A program made the translations under genes and the position numbers. From NCBI RefSeq assembly GCF_900188005.1, contig NZ_FZNR01000008.1:186001-250000 (forward strand): a DNA stretch of 64,000 nucleotides, in the 5' to 3' direction. This document shows, piece by piece, positions 1 to 7,797 of the stretch. Numbering within the stretch: the stretch's first letter is position 1; every line of letters begins with the position of its first letter. This DNA comes from Actinoplanes regularis (GTDB lineage Bacteria; Actinomycetota; Actinomycetes; Mycobacteriales; Micromonosporaceae). The notes below the pieces were generated by a model, which searched no databases, was not told where the DNA came from, and saw nothing but the letters and a program-made list of their open reading frames with translations.

Positions 1-5
1 CCGGC

Positions 6-2432
6 ATGTACACGTTCGACACCACCCTCTCCAGCGCGGTGAGCACCGGTGACGGCCGCCAGGCGGCACCCGGTCCACTCGACCCGGAAACGCTCGACCG
101 CATGCTGCGCTACTGGCACGCGGCGAACTACCTGACCGTCGCGCAGATCTACCTGCAGGAGAACCCGCTGCTGCGGGAGCCGCTGCGGGCCGAACACGTC
201 AAGCCCCGGCTGCTCGGCCACTGGGGCACCTCCCCCGGACTCAGCCTGATCTACACCCACCTCAACCGGCTGATCTCGGAACGCGACGCCGACGTCATCT
301 ACCTGGCCGGGCCGGGGCACGGCGGGCCGGCGCTGGTGGGGCACGCGTACCTGGAGGGCACCTACTCGGAGGTCTACCCGGAGGTGTCGCAGGACGTGGC
401 GGGGCTGCGGCTGCTGTGCCGGCGGTTCTCCACCCCCGGCGGGATCCCCAGCCATGTGAGCGTGCAGACGCCCGGCTCCGTCCACGAGGGCGGCGAACTG
501 GGCTACGTGCTGTCGCACGCCTTCGGCGCGGCTTTCGACAACCCGGACCTGATCGTCGCTGCGGTGGTCGGCGACGGCGAGGCGGAATCCGGGCCACTGG
601 CCGGCGCGTGGCGCGGCACCGCCTTCCTCAATCCGGCACGCGACGGTGCCGTACTGCCGATCCTGCACCTCAACGGCTACAAGATCAGCGGGCCGACGGT
701 GCTGGGCCGGGAGACCGACGACAACCTCCGCGCGTTCCTGCAGGGCAACGGCTACGAGGCGCTCTTCGTCGAGGGCGACGACCCGGCCCGCGTGCACCAG
801 GCGTTCGCCGCGGCCCTGGACATCTCCCACAACCGGATCCGTGCGATCCAGGAGGCGGCACGCGACCACGGGCTGTTCGAGCGTCCGCGCTGGCCGGCCA
901 TCGTGCTGCGGACACCGAAGGGCTGGACCGGGCCGAAGGAGGTGGACGGGCGGCCCGCCGAAGGCACGTTCCGGTCACACCAGGTGCCGATGACCGACAC
1001 CCGGACCAACCCGGCTCACCTGGCGCAACTGGAGGAGTGGCTGCGGTCGTACCGGCCGGAGGAGCTCTTCGACAACAACGGGCGGCTGATTCCCGAACTG
1101 GCCGGCCTGGCACCGCGTGGCACCCGCCGGATCAGCGCGAATCCGCACGCCAACGGCGGGAGCATCCTCGTCGACCTGGATCTCCCGGACTTCCGTGACT
1201 ACGCGGTGGAGGTGGACCCGAAGCAACCGGCCGTGATCCGGCAGGAGTCCACCCGCCGGCTCGGCATGATGCTCCGCGACATCTACACCCGCAACGCGGA
1301 GCAGGCGAACTTCCGGCTGTTCTGCCCGGACGAGACGAACTCGAACCGGCTGGGCAACGTCTTCGAGGTGGAGAACCGCTGCTTCGTCGGGCCCACCCTC
1401 GACATCGACGACCACCTTTCCCCGGACGGCCGGGTGATGGAGGTGCTCAGCGAGCACCTCTGCGAAGGCTGGCTGGAGGGGTACACCCTGACCGGGCGGC
1501 ACGGGATCTTCGCCACCTACGAGGCGTTCGCGATGGTGTCCGCGTCGATGACGGTGCAGCACACCAAGTGGTTGCAGGAGGCGATGAACCTGCCCTGGCG
1601 GGCGCCGGTGGCGTCGCTGAACATCCTGCTCACCTCGACCTGCTGGCGTAACGACCACAACGGCTTCAGCCACCAGGGCCCCGGGCTGATCGACGTGATG
1701 CTGTCCAAGCGCGGCACGGTCACCCGGATCTACCTGCCCCCGGACGCCAACTGCCTGCTCTCGGTCGCCGACCACTGCCTGCGCAGCCGTAACTACGTGA
1801 ACCTGATCGTGCAGGACAAGCAGCCGCAACTGCAGTTCCTGGACATGGACCAGGCCATCGAGCACTGCGACCGGGGTGCCTCCATCTGGCATCGGGCGAG
1901 CAACGACGACGGCGGCGACCCGGACGTGGTGCTGGGCTGCGCCGGCGACATCTCCACCCAGGAGACCGTGGCCGCCGCCTGGTTCCTCCGCCAGATCGCG
2001 CCGGACCTGCGCGTACGGGTGGTCAACGTGGTGGACCTGATGCGGCTCTTCCCGGCCGGCCACCACCCGCACGGCACCACCCCGGACGAGTTCGTCGAAC
2101 TGTTCACCGCGGACAAACCGGTGATCTTCGCCTTCCACGGCTACCAGCGGGCCATCCACGAGATCGTGCACGGCCAGCCCGACGTGGACCGCATCCACGT
2201 GCGCGGCTTCAACGAGCAGGGAACCACGACCACCCCGTTCCAGATGACCGTGCTCAACGAGATGAGCCGCTTCCACCTGGCGGCCGAGGCGATCCGGCGC
2301 ACGCCGCACCTCGGCGACCGGGCAGCGGGCCTGCTGGCCGAATGCGAGGCGCGGATCGCCGCGGCCAACGCGTACGCCCACGAGCACTTCGAGGACCAAC
2401 CGGAGATCCGCGACTGGGTCTGGACCGACTGA
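6..2432 (+). CDS. xfp: Phosphoketolase (xylulose-5-phosphate/fructose-6-phosphate)
   Basis: Thiamine-diphosphate enzyme that cleaves xylulose-5-P or fructose-6-P with phosphate to acetyl-P plus glyceraldehyde-3-P or erythrose-4-P, in the cytosol. The 808 residues match the family length. The N-terminal domain has the typical RYWHAANYL and GHWGTSPGL segments, the GPGHGGPA phosphate/ThDP region and the GDGEAESGPLAG diphosphate motif near residue 190. The HNGYKISGPT and STCWRNDHNGFSHQGPG segments are also characteristic. The start lies five bases from the window edge, so an upstream start cannot be excluded. A strong hairpin follows the stop, so it is probably monocistronic at its 3' side. Confidence 0.95.
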   Translation: MYTFDTTLSSAVSTGDGRQAAPGPLDPETLDRMLRYWHAANYLTVAQIYLQENPLLREPLRAEHVKPRLLGHWGTSPGLSLIYTHLNRLISERDADVIYLAGPGHGGPALVGHAYLEGTYSEVYPEVSQDVAGLRLLCRRFSTPGGIPSHVSVQTPGSVHEGGELGYVLSHAFGAAFDNPDLIVAAVVGDGEAESGPLAGAWRGTAFLNPARDGAVLPILHLNGYKISGPTVLGRETDDNLRAFLQGNGYEALFVEGDDPARVHQAFAAALDISHNRIRAIQEAARDHGLFERPRWPAIVLRTPKGWTGPKEVDGRPAEGTFRSHQVPMTDTRTNPAHLAQLEEWLRSYRPEELFDNNGRLIPELAGLAPRGTRRISANPHANGGSILVDLDLPDFRDYAVEVDPKQPAVIRQESTRRLGMMLRDIYTRNAEQANFRLFCPDETNSNRLGNVFEVENRCFVGPTLDIDDHLSPDGRVMEVLSEHLCEGWLEGYTLTGRHGIFATYEAFAMVSASMTVQHTKWLQEAMNLPWRAPVASLNILLTSTCWRNDHNGFSHQGPGLIDVMLSKRGTVTRIYLPPDANCLLSVADHCLRSRNYVNLIVQDKQPQLQFLDMDQAIEHCDRGASIWHRASNDDGGDPDVVLGCAGDISTQETVAAAWFLRQIAPDLRVRVVNVVDLMRLFPAGHHPHGTTPDEFVELFTADKPVIFAFHGYQRAIHEIVHGQPDVDRIHVRGFNEQGTTTTPFQMTVLNEMSRFHLAAEAIRRTPHLGDRAAGLLAECEARIAAANAYAHEHFEDQPEIRDWVWTD

Positions 2433-2450
2433 GACGAGGCTCGAGATGAC

Positions 2451-2499
2451 CGGGTGCGTGACTGTCTGTGCCGGATAGGCGTAGACAGTCGCGCACCCG
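2451..2499 (+). terminator. Hairpin after phosphoketolase
   Basis: 17-bp inverted repeat (arms 2451-2467 and 2483-2499, one G-T pair) with a 15-nt loop, lying 18 bases after the stop. There is no U-tract, as is usual for high-GC actinobacterial terminators. Confidence 0.7.
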
Positions 2500-2536
2500 A
2501 CACCTCGCCGAGCCCGCTGTCAGGTACCCGTAGGAC

Positions 2537-4483
2537 ATGACTGACCACCAGCATGTAGAAGTACACGCTAACGGCAGAATCCCAGGTCAGACCGCTGCAG
2601 GGACCGCACCCGCGGTGCTGCCCGAGTTCCGTCCGAGTTGGTGGGAGACGGGGCTGCGGGCCCGGGCCGACGCGGGCATCGCCGGAGTCTTCGCGGAGCT
2701 GCCCGGCTTGATCCGCAAAGCGGTGCGGGTGGCTTGGGGCGCCGACCGGCTGCGCACCGGCGTTGTCACAGCGACGACGGCGTGCTCGGGTGTCCTCGCC
2801 GCCTTCGGGCTGCTGGCCACCCAACGCGTGCTGATCGAGTTGTTCGCCGGTGGCCCGACCCCGGATCGGGTCCGGGCCGCGCTGCCGGCGCTGGCGTGGC
2901 TGGCCGGCGCGACCGCGCTCCGCGGTGCTCTGGGGATGGCGGTCGGATACGCGTTGAACGGGTTGACGCCACGGGTGCATCTGGTTGTCGAGCGGGAACT
3001 GTTCGAGCACACCACCGCGGTCGAGCTGCGGGCGTTCGACGACGACGGTTTCGCCGAGGGGATGGAACGCGCGACCCGCGGCACCGAGGCGGCGATCGAG
3101 CTGGTGCAGAACACCATGAACCTCTTCGCCGGGTTGGTCAGCCTGCTCGCGGTCGCGATCGCGGTGGTGACGATCCACCCGCTGCTGCTGGTCGCGCTGC
3201 TCGTCGCGACCGTGCCGACCGGGTACGCGGCGCTGCGCGCCGGGCATGTCCGGTTCCGCAGCTATCTGGCCAGCTCGACGCGGCGTCGCCGGCAGTGGGT
3301 ACTGCAGCGGTTGATGGCCGAGCGCAAGTCGGCTGCCGAGCTGCGCTCGTACGGACTGCGCGGTTTTCTGCTGCGCCTCTACGACCAGGTGATGGGTGCC
3401 CAGATCGGCGAAGAACTCCGGGTCGCGCAGCGGGTCACCGCCACCACCAGCGTCGGCGCCGCGATCGGCGGTTTCGCGCTGGCCGGTGTGTACGCGCTGC
3501 TGGGGCTGCTCCTGCTGGACGGGCAGATTCCGCTCGCGGCCGCGGCCACCTGTGTGATCGCGGTGCAGGCCGCGCAGCGGGCGTTGGCCCTGGTGACGTT
3601 CCAGGTGGACCGGGTCTACGCGTCCGGGCAGTTCTTCAACGAGTACGTCCGCTTCCTCGAGAACGCGACCGGCTATCTACCGTCGCCCAGCGACGAGGGC
3701 GGCGCCGACCGCCCGGGTCCGGGGGAGCTGAGCGAGCTGACGGTGCGTGGGGTGAGCTTTCGGTATCCCGACCGGGACCGGCCGGCGGTCGACGAGCTGA
3801 CCTTGACGATCCGGGCGGGCCAGACGATCGCGCTGGTCGGGGAGAACGGCTCCGGGAAGTCGACGCTGGCCGCGATCATCGCCGGCCTGCGCGCGCCGAC
3901 CGGCGGCGAACTGCTCTGGAACAGCCGGCCGTACGCCGCCTGGGGGACCGACGAGGTCCGCCGGCACATCGCCGTGGCCCTGCAGGACCATCACCAGTGG
4001 CCGTTCAGCGCCGCGACGAACATCGCGATGGGCGACATCGACGCGACCGCCGACCAGGATCTGATCGAGTCGGCGGCGCGGAAGGCCGCCGCCCACGACA
4101 TGATCCTCGAGCTTCCGCACGGCTACGACACGCTGCTCGACCGCACTTTCAAGGAAGGGCAGGACCTGTCCGGTGGACAGTGGCAGCGGATCACCGCCGC
4201 CCGGGCGTTCCTGCGCGACGCCCCGCTGCTGATCATGGACGAGCCGTCGTCAGCGCTCGACCCCCGCGCCGAGGACGCCCTCTTCCAGGCCCTGCGCGGC
4301 CGGCAGGGCACCCGGACGACGATCCTGATCACGCACCGGCTGGCCAACATCACGCACGCCGACCAGATCTTCGTCCTCGAACACGGCGCTCTGATCCAGG
4401 CCGGCACCCACCGTGAGTTGATGGCCGCTGACGGCACCTATCGACAACTGTTCACCCTGCAGGCCGCCGGCTACCAGTCGTGA
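2537..4483 (+). CDS. ABC transporter, fused permease/ATPase (exporter half-transporter)
   Basis: 648-aa type I exporter half. Hydrophobic segments lie at about residues 75-110, 115-140, 195-240 and 305-345. The C-terminal ATPase has Walker A GENGSGKST, signature LSGGQWQR, Walker B LLIMDEPSSALD and H-loop ITHRL. It is expected to homodimerise in the membrane and export a substrate, which the sequence does not show. The N-terminus is a roughly 50-residue cytosolic extension. The Shine-Dalgarno sequence before ATG is weak (GTAGGAC). No precursor peptide or biosynthetic gene is adjacent, so a role in natural-product export is only a possibility. Confidence 0.88.
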   Translation: MTDHQHVEVHANGRIPGQTAAGTAPAVLPEFRPSWWETGLRARADAGIAGVFAELPGLIRKAVRVAWGADRLRTGVVTATTACSGVLAAFGLLATQRVLIELFAGGPTPDRVRAALPALAWLAGATALRGALGMAVGYALNGLTPRVHLVVERELFEHTTAVELRAFDDDGFAEGMERATRGTEAAIELVQNTMNLFAGLVSLLAVAIAVVTIHPLLLVALLVATVPTGYAALRAGHVRFRSYLASSTRRRRQWVLQRLMAERKSAAELRSYGLRGFLLRLYDQVMGAQIGEELRVAQRVTATTSVGAAIGGFALAGVYALLGLLLLDGQIPLAAAATCVIAVQAAQRALALVTFQVDRVYASGQFFNEYVRFLENATGYLPSPSDEGGADRPGPGELSELTVRGVSFRYPDRDRPAVDELTLTIRAGQTIALVGENGSGKSTLAAIIAGLRAPTGGELLWNSRPYAAWGTDEVRRHIAVALQDHHQWPFSAATNIAMGDIDATADQDLIESAARKAAAHDMILELPHGYDTLLDRTFKEGQDLSGGQWQRITAARAFLRDAPLLIMDEPSSALDPRAEDALFQALRGRQGTRTTILITHRLANITHADQIFVLEHGALIQAGTHRELMAADGTYRQLFTLQAAGYQS

Positions 4484-4546
4484 CGCCGACCTGTCCAACA
4501 TCACATTGATGATCTCCGCGTCCGGTTCGGTACCCTCCTACCCGTT

Positions 4547-4590
4547 CTTACACGCGCTCTTACACGCCCTGACAGCGCCTGACAGCGACG
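4547..4590 (+). repeat. Short tandem direct repeats upstream of the HTH/NBR1-Ig gene
   Basis: CTTACACG(C) occurs twice, 12 bp apart (4547-4558, 4559-4570), followed at once by GACAGCG twice, 10 bp apart (4571-4580, 4581-4590). They end about 10 bp before the GGAGG ribosome site of the next gene. The spacing suggests protein-binding half-sites or a promoter region. Function is inferred from position only. Confidence 0.45.
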
Positions 4591-4608
4591 TCTGACAATG
4601 GAGGACGA

Positions 4609-5592
4609 ATGGGAGACCAACCCGTCGGCGCCGAGTCGGCTCAGGACGGCACCGCCGCTGAGAGGTTCGCCGAACAGTTGCGGACCCTGCGCGCCGGCGT
4701 GGGAAACCCGTCGTTCCGGAAGATGGCCGGGCGATCGGGCCGGATCTCCCACACGACATTGCACGAGGCCGCCGCCGGGACCAGGTTCCCCTCGTGGGAG
4801 ACCACGCGGGAGTTCGTCCGGGTCTGCGGGGCCGACGAGGCCCAGTGGCGACGCCGGTGGGAGAACGCTCAGCACCCCGGGGCGGTCCACGCCGCGGCAC
4901 CGGTCCTCGACGCCCCGACCGCCGTGAGCGCCATGGCGACCGGCGTCAGGACCTTCGGGAGCACGCCGGTGGTCGACAAGACCGGCATATCCGGCGTCGC
5001 CGCGCGCTCGGACCTCGTACCGATGGACCGGAGCGCCCCGCGGGACGAGGACGACCCGGAGGAGGTCGCGGAGGACGAGGGCACGGGTTCGAGACGGCAC
5101 CGGTCGCCGTGGCTCGCCACGGCGGCGGCGGTGGTGGCGCTGGTCGCCGTCCTCGGCATCGTCGTCCGCGGCCGGTCGTTCTTCGATCACAAAGCCACGC
5201 CGTCACCCTCCTCGGACGGGTTCTCGGACTCGCTGATCCCCGGCGACTCGAGCCAGTTCGTCGGCGACATCACCTACCCCGACGGCTCGCCGGTGAAGGT
5301 GAACGAGACGTTCAAGAAGGTGTGGGCGCTCTCGAACGCGGGCAAGGTCACCTGGCACAACCGCTTCCTGGCGCGGATCGACGCGACCGGTGAGGACAAC
5401 GGCTGCCAGGTGCCGGACCGGGTGCCGATCGGCGACACCGCGCCCGGCGAAACGGTCATGATCAGCGTGATGGTCACCGCACCGAGCAAGCCCGGAAAGT
5501 GCTGGGTCGGCTGGAAGATGGTCGACGAGAACGGAAAGCCCTACTTCCCCAGCCGGCGGCCGGTGTACTTCCTGGTCACCGTCAACGCCTGA
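4609..5592 (+). CDS. HTH-like / transmembrane / NBR1-Ig-like domain protein
   Basis: 327 aa. Residues about 15-85 resemble the XRE-like N-terminal region found in many actinobacterial membrane proteins (RFAEQLRTLR, then SHTTLHEAAAG and FPSWETTREFVRVCG). One transmembrane segment lies at about 165-185 (WLATAAAVVALVAVLGIVV). The extracytoplasmic C-terminus (about 205-327) is an NBR1-Ig-like beta domain, with the hallmark FKKVWALSNAGKVTW, PGETV and CWVGWKMVDENGKPYFPSRRPVYFLVTV. It may link an external ligand to a cytosolic nucleic-acid or protein-binding head; the ligand is unknown. The start has a good GGAGG site at 4600-4604. Confidence 0.85.
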   Translation: MGDQPVGAESAQDGTAAERFAEQLRTLRAGVGNPSFRKMAGRSGRISHTTLHEAAAGTRFPSWETTREFVRVCGADEAQWRRRWENAQHPGAVHAAAPVLDAPTAVSAMATGVRTFGSTPVVDKTGISGVAARSDLVPMDRSAPRDEDDPEEVAEDEGTGSRRHRSPWLATAAAVVALVAVLGIVVRGRSFFDHKATPSPSSDGFSDSLIPGDSSQFVGDITYPDGSPVKVNETFKKVWALSNAGKVTWHNRFLARIDATGEDNGCQVPDRVPIGDTAPGETVMISVMVTAPSKPGKCWVGWKMVDENGKPYFPSRRPVYFLVTVNA

Positions 5593-5659
5593 GCACGGTG
5601 TCAGTCCTGAGCCTCGGCCAAAGCTGACAACACCGTATCCGTCGAGGTCAGTGACCGTC

Positions 5660-5788
5660 TGACGGATCTGACTAGTCAGCGGGGGTACCGAACAGCAGAT
5701 CTCCTCTCGCAGTGTGGTGTCCGTTCCGAACACGACTCCCAACCTGCGAGGCGGATCGATCCTCGCTGTCCGGAAAGGACACCCCCTC
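5660..5788 (+). promoter_or_regulatory. Conserved structured 5' leader (candidate cis-regulatory RNA), copy A
   Basis: Aligns with the leader at 11701-11805 over about 90 nt, including GGGGTACCGAACAGCAG, TCTC(C/T)TCTCGCA and CCGT(T/C)CCGAAC. An upstream palindrome CTGACTAGTCAG lies at 5668-5679. Two helices can form near the start region. CTCGCAG (5706-5712) pairs with CTGCGAG (5744-5750). GGTGTCC (5716-5722) pairs with GGACACC (5777-5783), overlapping the GGAAAGGA ribosome site (5772-5779). The second copy keeps both pairings with different bases. The downstream gene is a cell-wall hydrolase. Confidence 0.6.
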
Positions 5789-6562
5789 ATGAACCTCCGC
5801 ACGAGCCTCGCTGTCGTCGGCACCGCGCTCGCCATGACCACTTCCGTCCTGAGCGTCGCCTCGCCAGCGATGGCCGCGGCCCGGGACGGGGTCTGCGACA
5901 GCGGTGAGTTCTGCTACTACTACAACAGCGACGAGGCCGGCTCCGTCTCGGACTTCACCGAGTCGATCGAGGACTACGGCACGACCCAGCCGTCCTGCTA
6001 CGAGTTCAAGAGCGCGGGCAACGGCCAGGACCTGTGCGTGAAGAACAACGCCGCGTCGGTCTGGAACCGCACCAGCAAGACCGTGCGGGTCTACTACAAC
6101 AGCAACTTCGGCGGGGCGAGTCAGTCCTTCGCGGCCGGGGCGAAGGGCAACCTCAACGCCACGCTGAAGAACAACAACGCCTCGCACGACATCGGCGGCA
6201 CCGCCTTCCCGGACGACGCGCGTGCGGACGACGCCATCGCGTTCGCGAGGGCGCGCCTCGGGCACACCGACTGGAACAACCAGTGCGAGCTCTTCGTCGA
6301 GCGGGCGTTCGGCACCAGCGGCCGGTTCGCCACGGCGATGACGCACTACCGCTGGCAGCGGGACAACGGGCGCATCCACACCGGCTCGGTGCCGCCCGCC
6401 GGAACGGCGGTGTTCTTCACGTCCACCACGTCGGCCGGCCACATCATGCTCTCCATCGGCGGCAACAGCGCCATCAGCACCGGAACGACCGTCTACCAGA
6501 CCAACAACTTCCGGGACCGCGCCGACTACCTGGGCTGGGCCTACGTCCCGAGCAGCTGGTGA
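5789..6562 (+). CDS. Secreted I36-module / CHAP-like peptidoglycan hydrolase
   Basis: 257 aa. A Sec signal peptide (about 1-31, ending PAMAAA) is followed by an inhibitor-I36-type beta domain (about 33-130, Cys-rich start DGVCDSGEFCYYYNS). The C-terminal domain (about 140-257) looks like a CHAP/NlpC-type cysteine amidase, with the likely nucleophile in NNQCELFVERAFG and the His in SAGHIMLSIGG. It probably cuts cell-wall peptides outside the cell. I chose ATG 5789 because GGAAAGGA sits 9 bases upstream and the signal peptide begins there; an in-frame GTG at 5714 lies inside the structured leader. The I36 module is nearly identical to those of the next gene and of 12684-13568. Confidence 0.82.
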   Translation: MNLRTSLAVVGTALAMTTSVLSVASPAMAAARDGVCDSGEFCYYYNSDEAGSVSDFTESIEDYGTTQPSCYEFKSAGNGQDLCVKNNAASVWNRTSKTVRVYYNSNFGGASQSFAAGAKGNLNATLKNNNASHDIGGTAFPDDARADDAIAFARARLGHTDWNNQCELFVERAFGTSGRFATAMTHYRWQRDNGRIHTGSVPPAGTAVFFTSTTSAGHIMLSIGGNSAISTGTTVYQTNNFRDRADYLGWAYVPSSW

Positions 6563-6627
6563 ACCGTGATGCGTTCGCACCCCTCCCGTACCCGCAGCTT
6601 CCCAGCCCTTCCGATCGGCGGCCGTAG

Positions 6628-7560
6628 ATGACCATTCTGAAAAAAGCTCCGGGCCTTCTGACCGCCCTGGTGGCAGCGCTCGTCGGCGTCGCGGTGGCGC
6701 CGAGCGCGGCATCCGCCGCCGACCGCGACGGAACCTGCGACAACGGCGAGTTCTGCTACTACTACAACAGCAACCAGGCCGGCTCGCTCTCCGACTTCAC
6801 CGACTCCGAGGACGACTACGGCACGGCCCAGCCGTCCTGCTACGAGTTCAAGAGCGCCGGCACCGGCCAGGGCGTGTGCGTGAAGAACAACGCCGCGTCG
6901 GTCTGGAACCGGACCGGCAAGACCGTGCGGGTCTTCTTCAACAGCAACTTCGGCGGCGCGAGCCAGGACTTCGCGGCCGGGGCGAAGGGCAACCTCAACG
7001 CCACGCTGAAGAACAACAACGCCTCGCACGAACTGGTGTCCACGGACACTCCGACGGGCTGCAAGACCGACGGCACCAACAGCACTCTGCCGACCACGAT
7101 CCTGGTCTACCGGGTCAGCCTCGGGCGGGTCGACCGGGTCGACTTCAAGACGTACGTCAAGAACGTCCTCCCGAACGAGTGGATCACGAGCTGGCCGGAC
7201 GCCTCACTGGAGGCCGGCGCCATGGCCGTCAAGAGCTACGCCTGGTACTGGGCGCTGCACTCGAGCCGGAAGACCTCCGGCGGGGTCTGCTACGACGTCC
7301 GTGACGACACCGGCGACCAGGTCTACAAGCCGTCGTCGGCGCAGGCCTCGACGTCCGCCGCGGTGGACCGGACCTGGTCGACCCGGATGACCCGCAGCGG
7401 AAACATCCTGCAGGCGCACTACTGCGCGACCACGACCGCGTGCGGCGCCTGGGTGGACGGGAACTGGATGTCGCAGTACGGCTCGCGCGACCTCGCCAAC
7501 TCGGGCAGCGGCTACCAGTCGATTCTCCGTCACTACTACAGCGACGTGACCGTCTCCTGA
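6628..7560 (+). CDS. Secreted I36-module / SpoIID (LytB)-domain protein
   Basis: 310 aa. Signal peptide 1-30 (SAASAAD), I36-type module about 31-132, then a SpoIID/LytB domain (about 140-310). The domain shows the conserved FKTYVKNVLPNEW, AGAMAVKSYAWYW and C-terminal MSQYGSRDLANSGSGYQSIL pattern. SpoIID proteins are lytic transglycosylases that act on denuded glycan strands, and this one is expected outside the membrane. The gene starts 66 bp after the CHAP-like gene, so the two are likely co-transcribed under the structured leader. Cysteines in the SpoIID part (GVCYDV, HYCATTTACGAW) could form disulfides. Confidence 0.85.
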   Translation: MTILKKAPGLLTALVAALVGVAVAPSAASAADRDGTCDNGEFCYYYNSNQAGSLSDFTDSEDDYGTAQPSCYEFKSAGTGQGVCVKNNAASVWNRTGKTVRVFFNSNFGGASQDFAAGAKGNLNATLKNNNASHELVSTDTPTGCKTDGTNSTLPTTILVYRVSLGRVDRVDFKTYVKNVLPNEWITSWPDASLEAGAMAVKSYAWYWALHSSRKTSGGVCYDVRDDTGDQVYKPSSAQASTSAAVDRTWSTRMTRSGNILQAHYCATTTACGAWVDGNWMSQYGSRDLANSGSGYQSILRHYYSDVTVS

Positions 7561-7576
7561 CGTCCCGCGCGAACCA

Positions 7577-7608
7577 CGCCGCCCACCGCGGATCCGCGGT
7601 GGGCGGCG
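7577..7608 (+). terminator. Palindromic terminator after the SpoIID gene
   Basis: Perfect 15-bp inverted repeat (7577-7591/7594-7608) starting 17 bases after the stop, GC-rich and without a U-tract. It ends the I36 two-gene unit. Confidence 0.7.
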
Positions 7609-7797
7609 CGTGCGTTCCGCCGCATTTCCGGACCCCTTTTGTCCGCGTACCCACTGATGATCGTAAAATCGCCCGGCATCGTATCGATGCCCGGCGCTGG
7701 GAGTCGCTCACGACGATCCCGCCGATACCGAGCAGTCACGCCCCGCGGTGCGGCGGGTGCTGTGACGCCGCACCGTGTTGCGTGGATAGGAGCGGGA

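Noticed and set aside
5660..5788. Calling the leader a ydaO (c-di-AMP) riboswitch
   Set aside because: Gene context fits and GCGGGGGTACC and CCGAAC look partly similar, but the GGGGUGAAU block and the GACAGCUAACC-type 3' block expected in ydaO are missing, so the class is left open.
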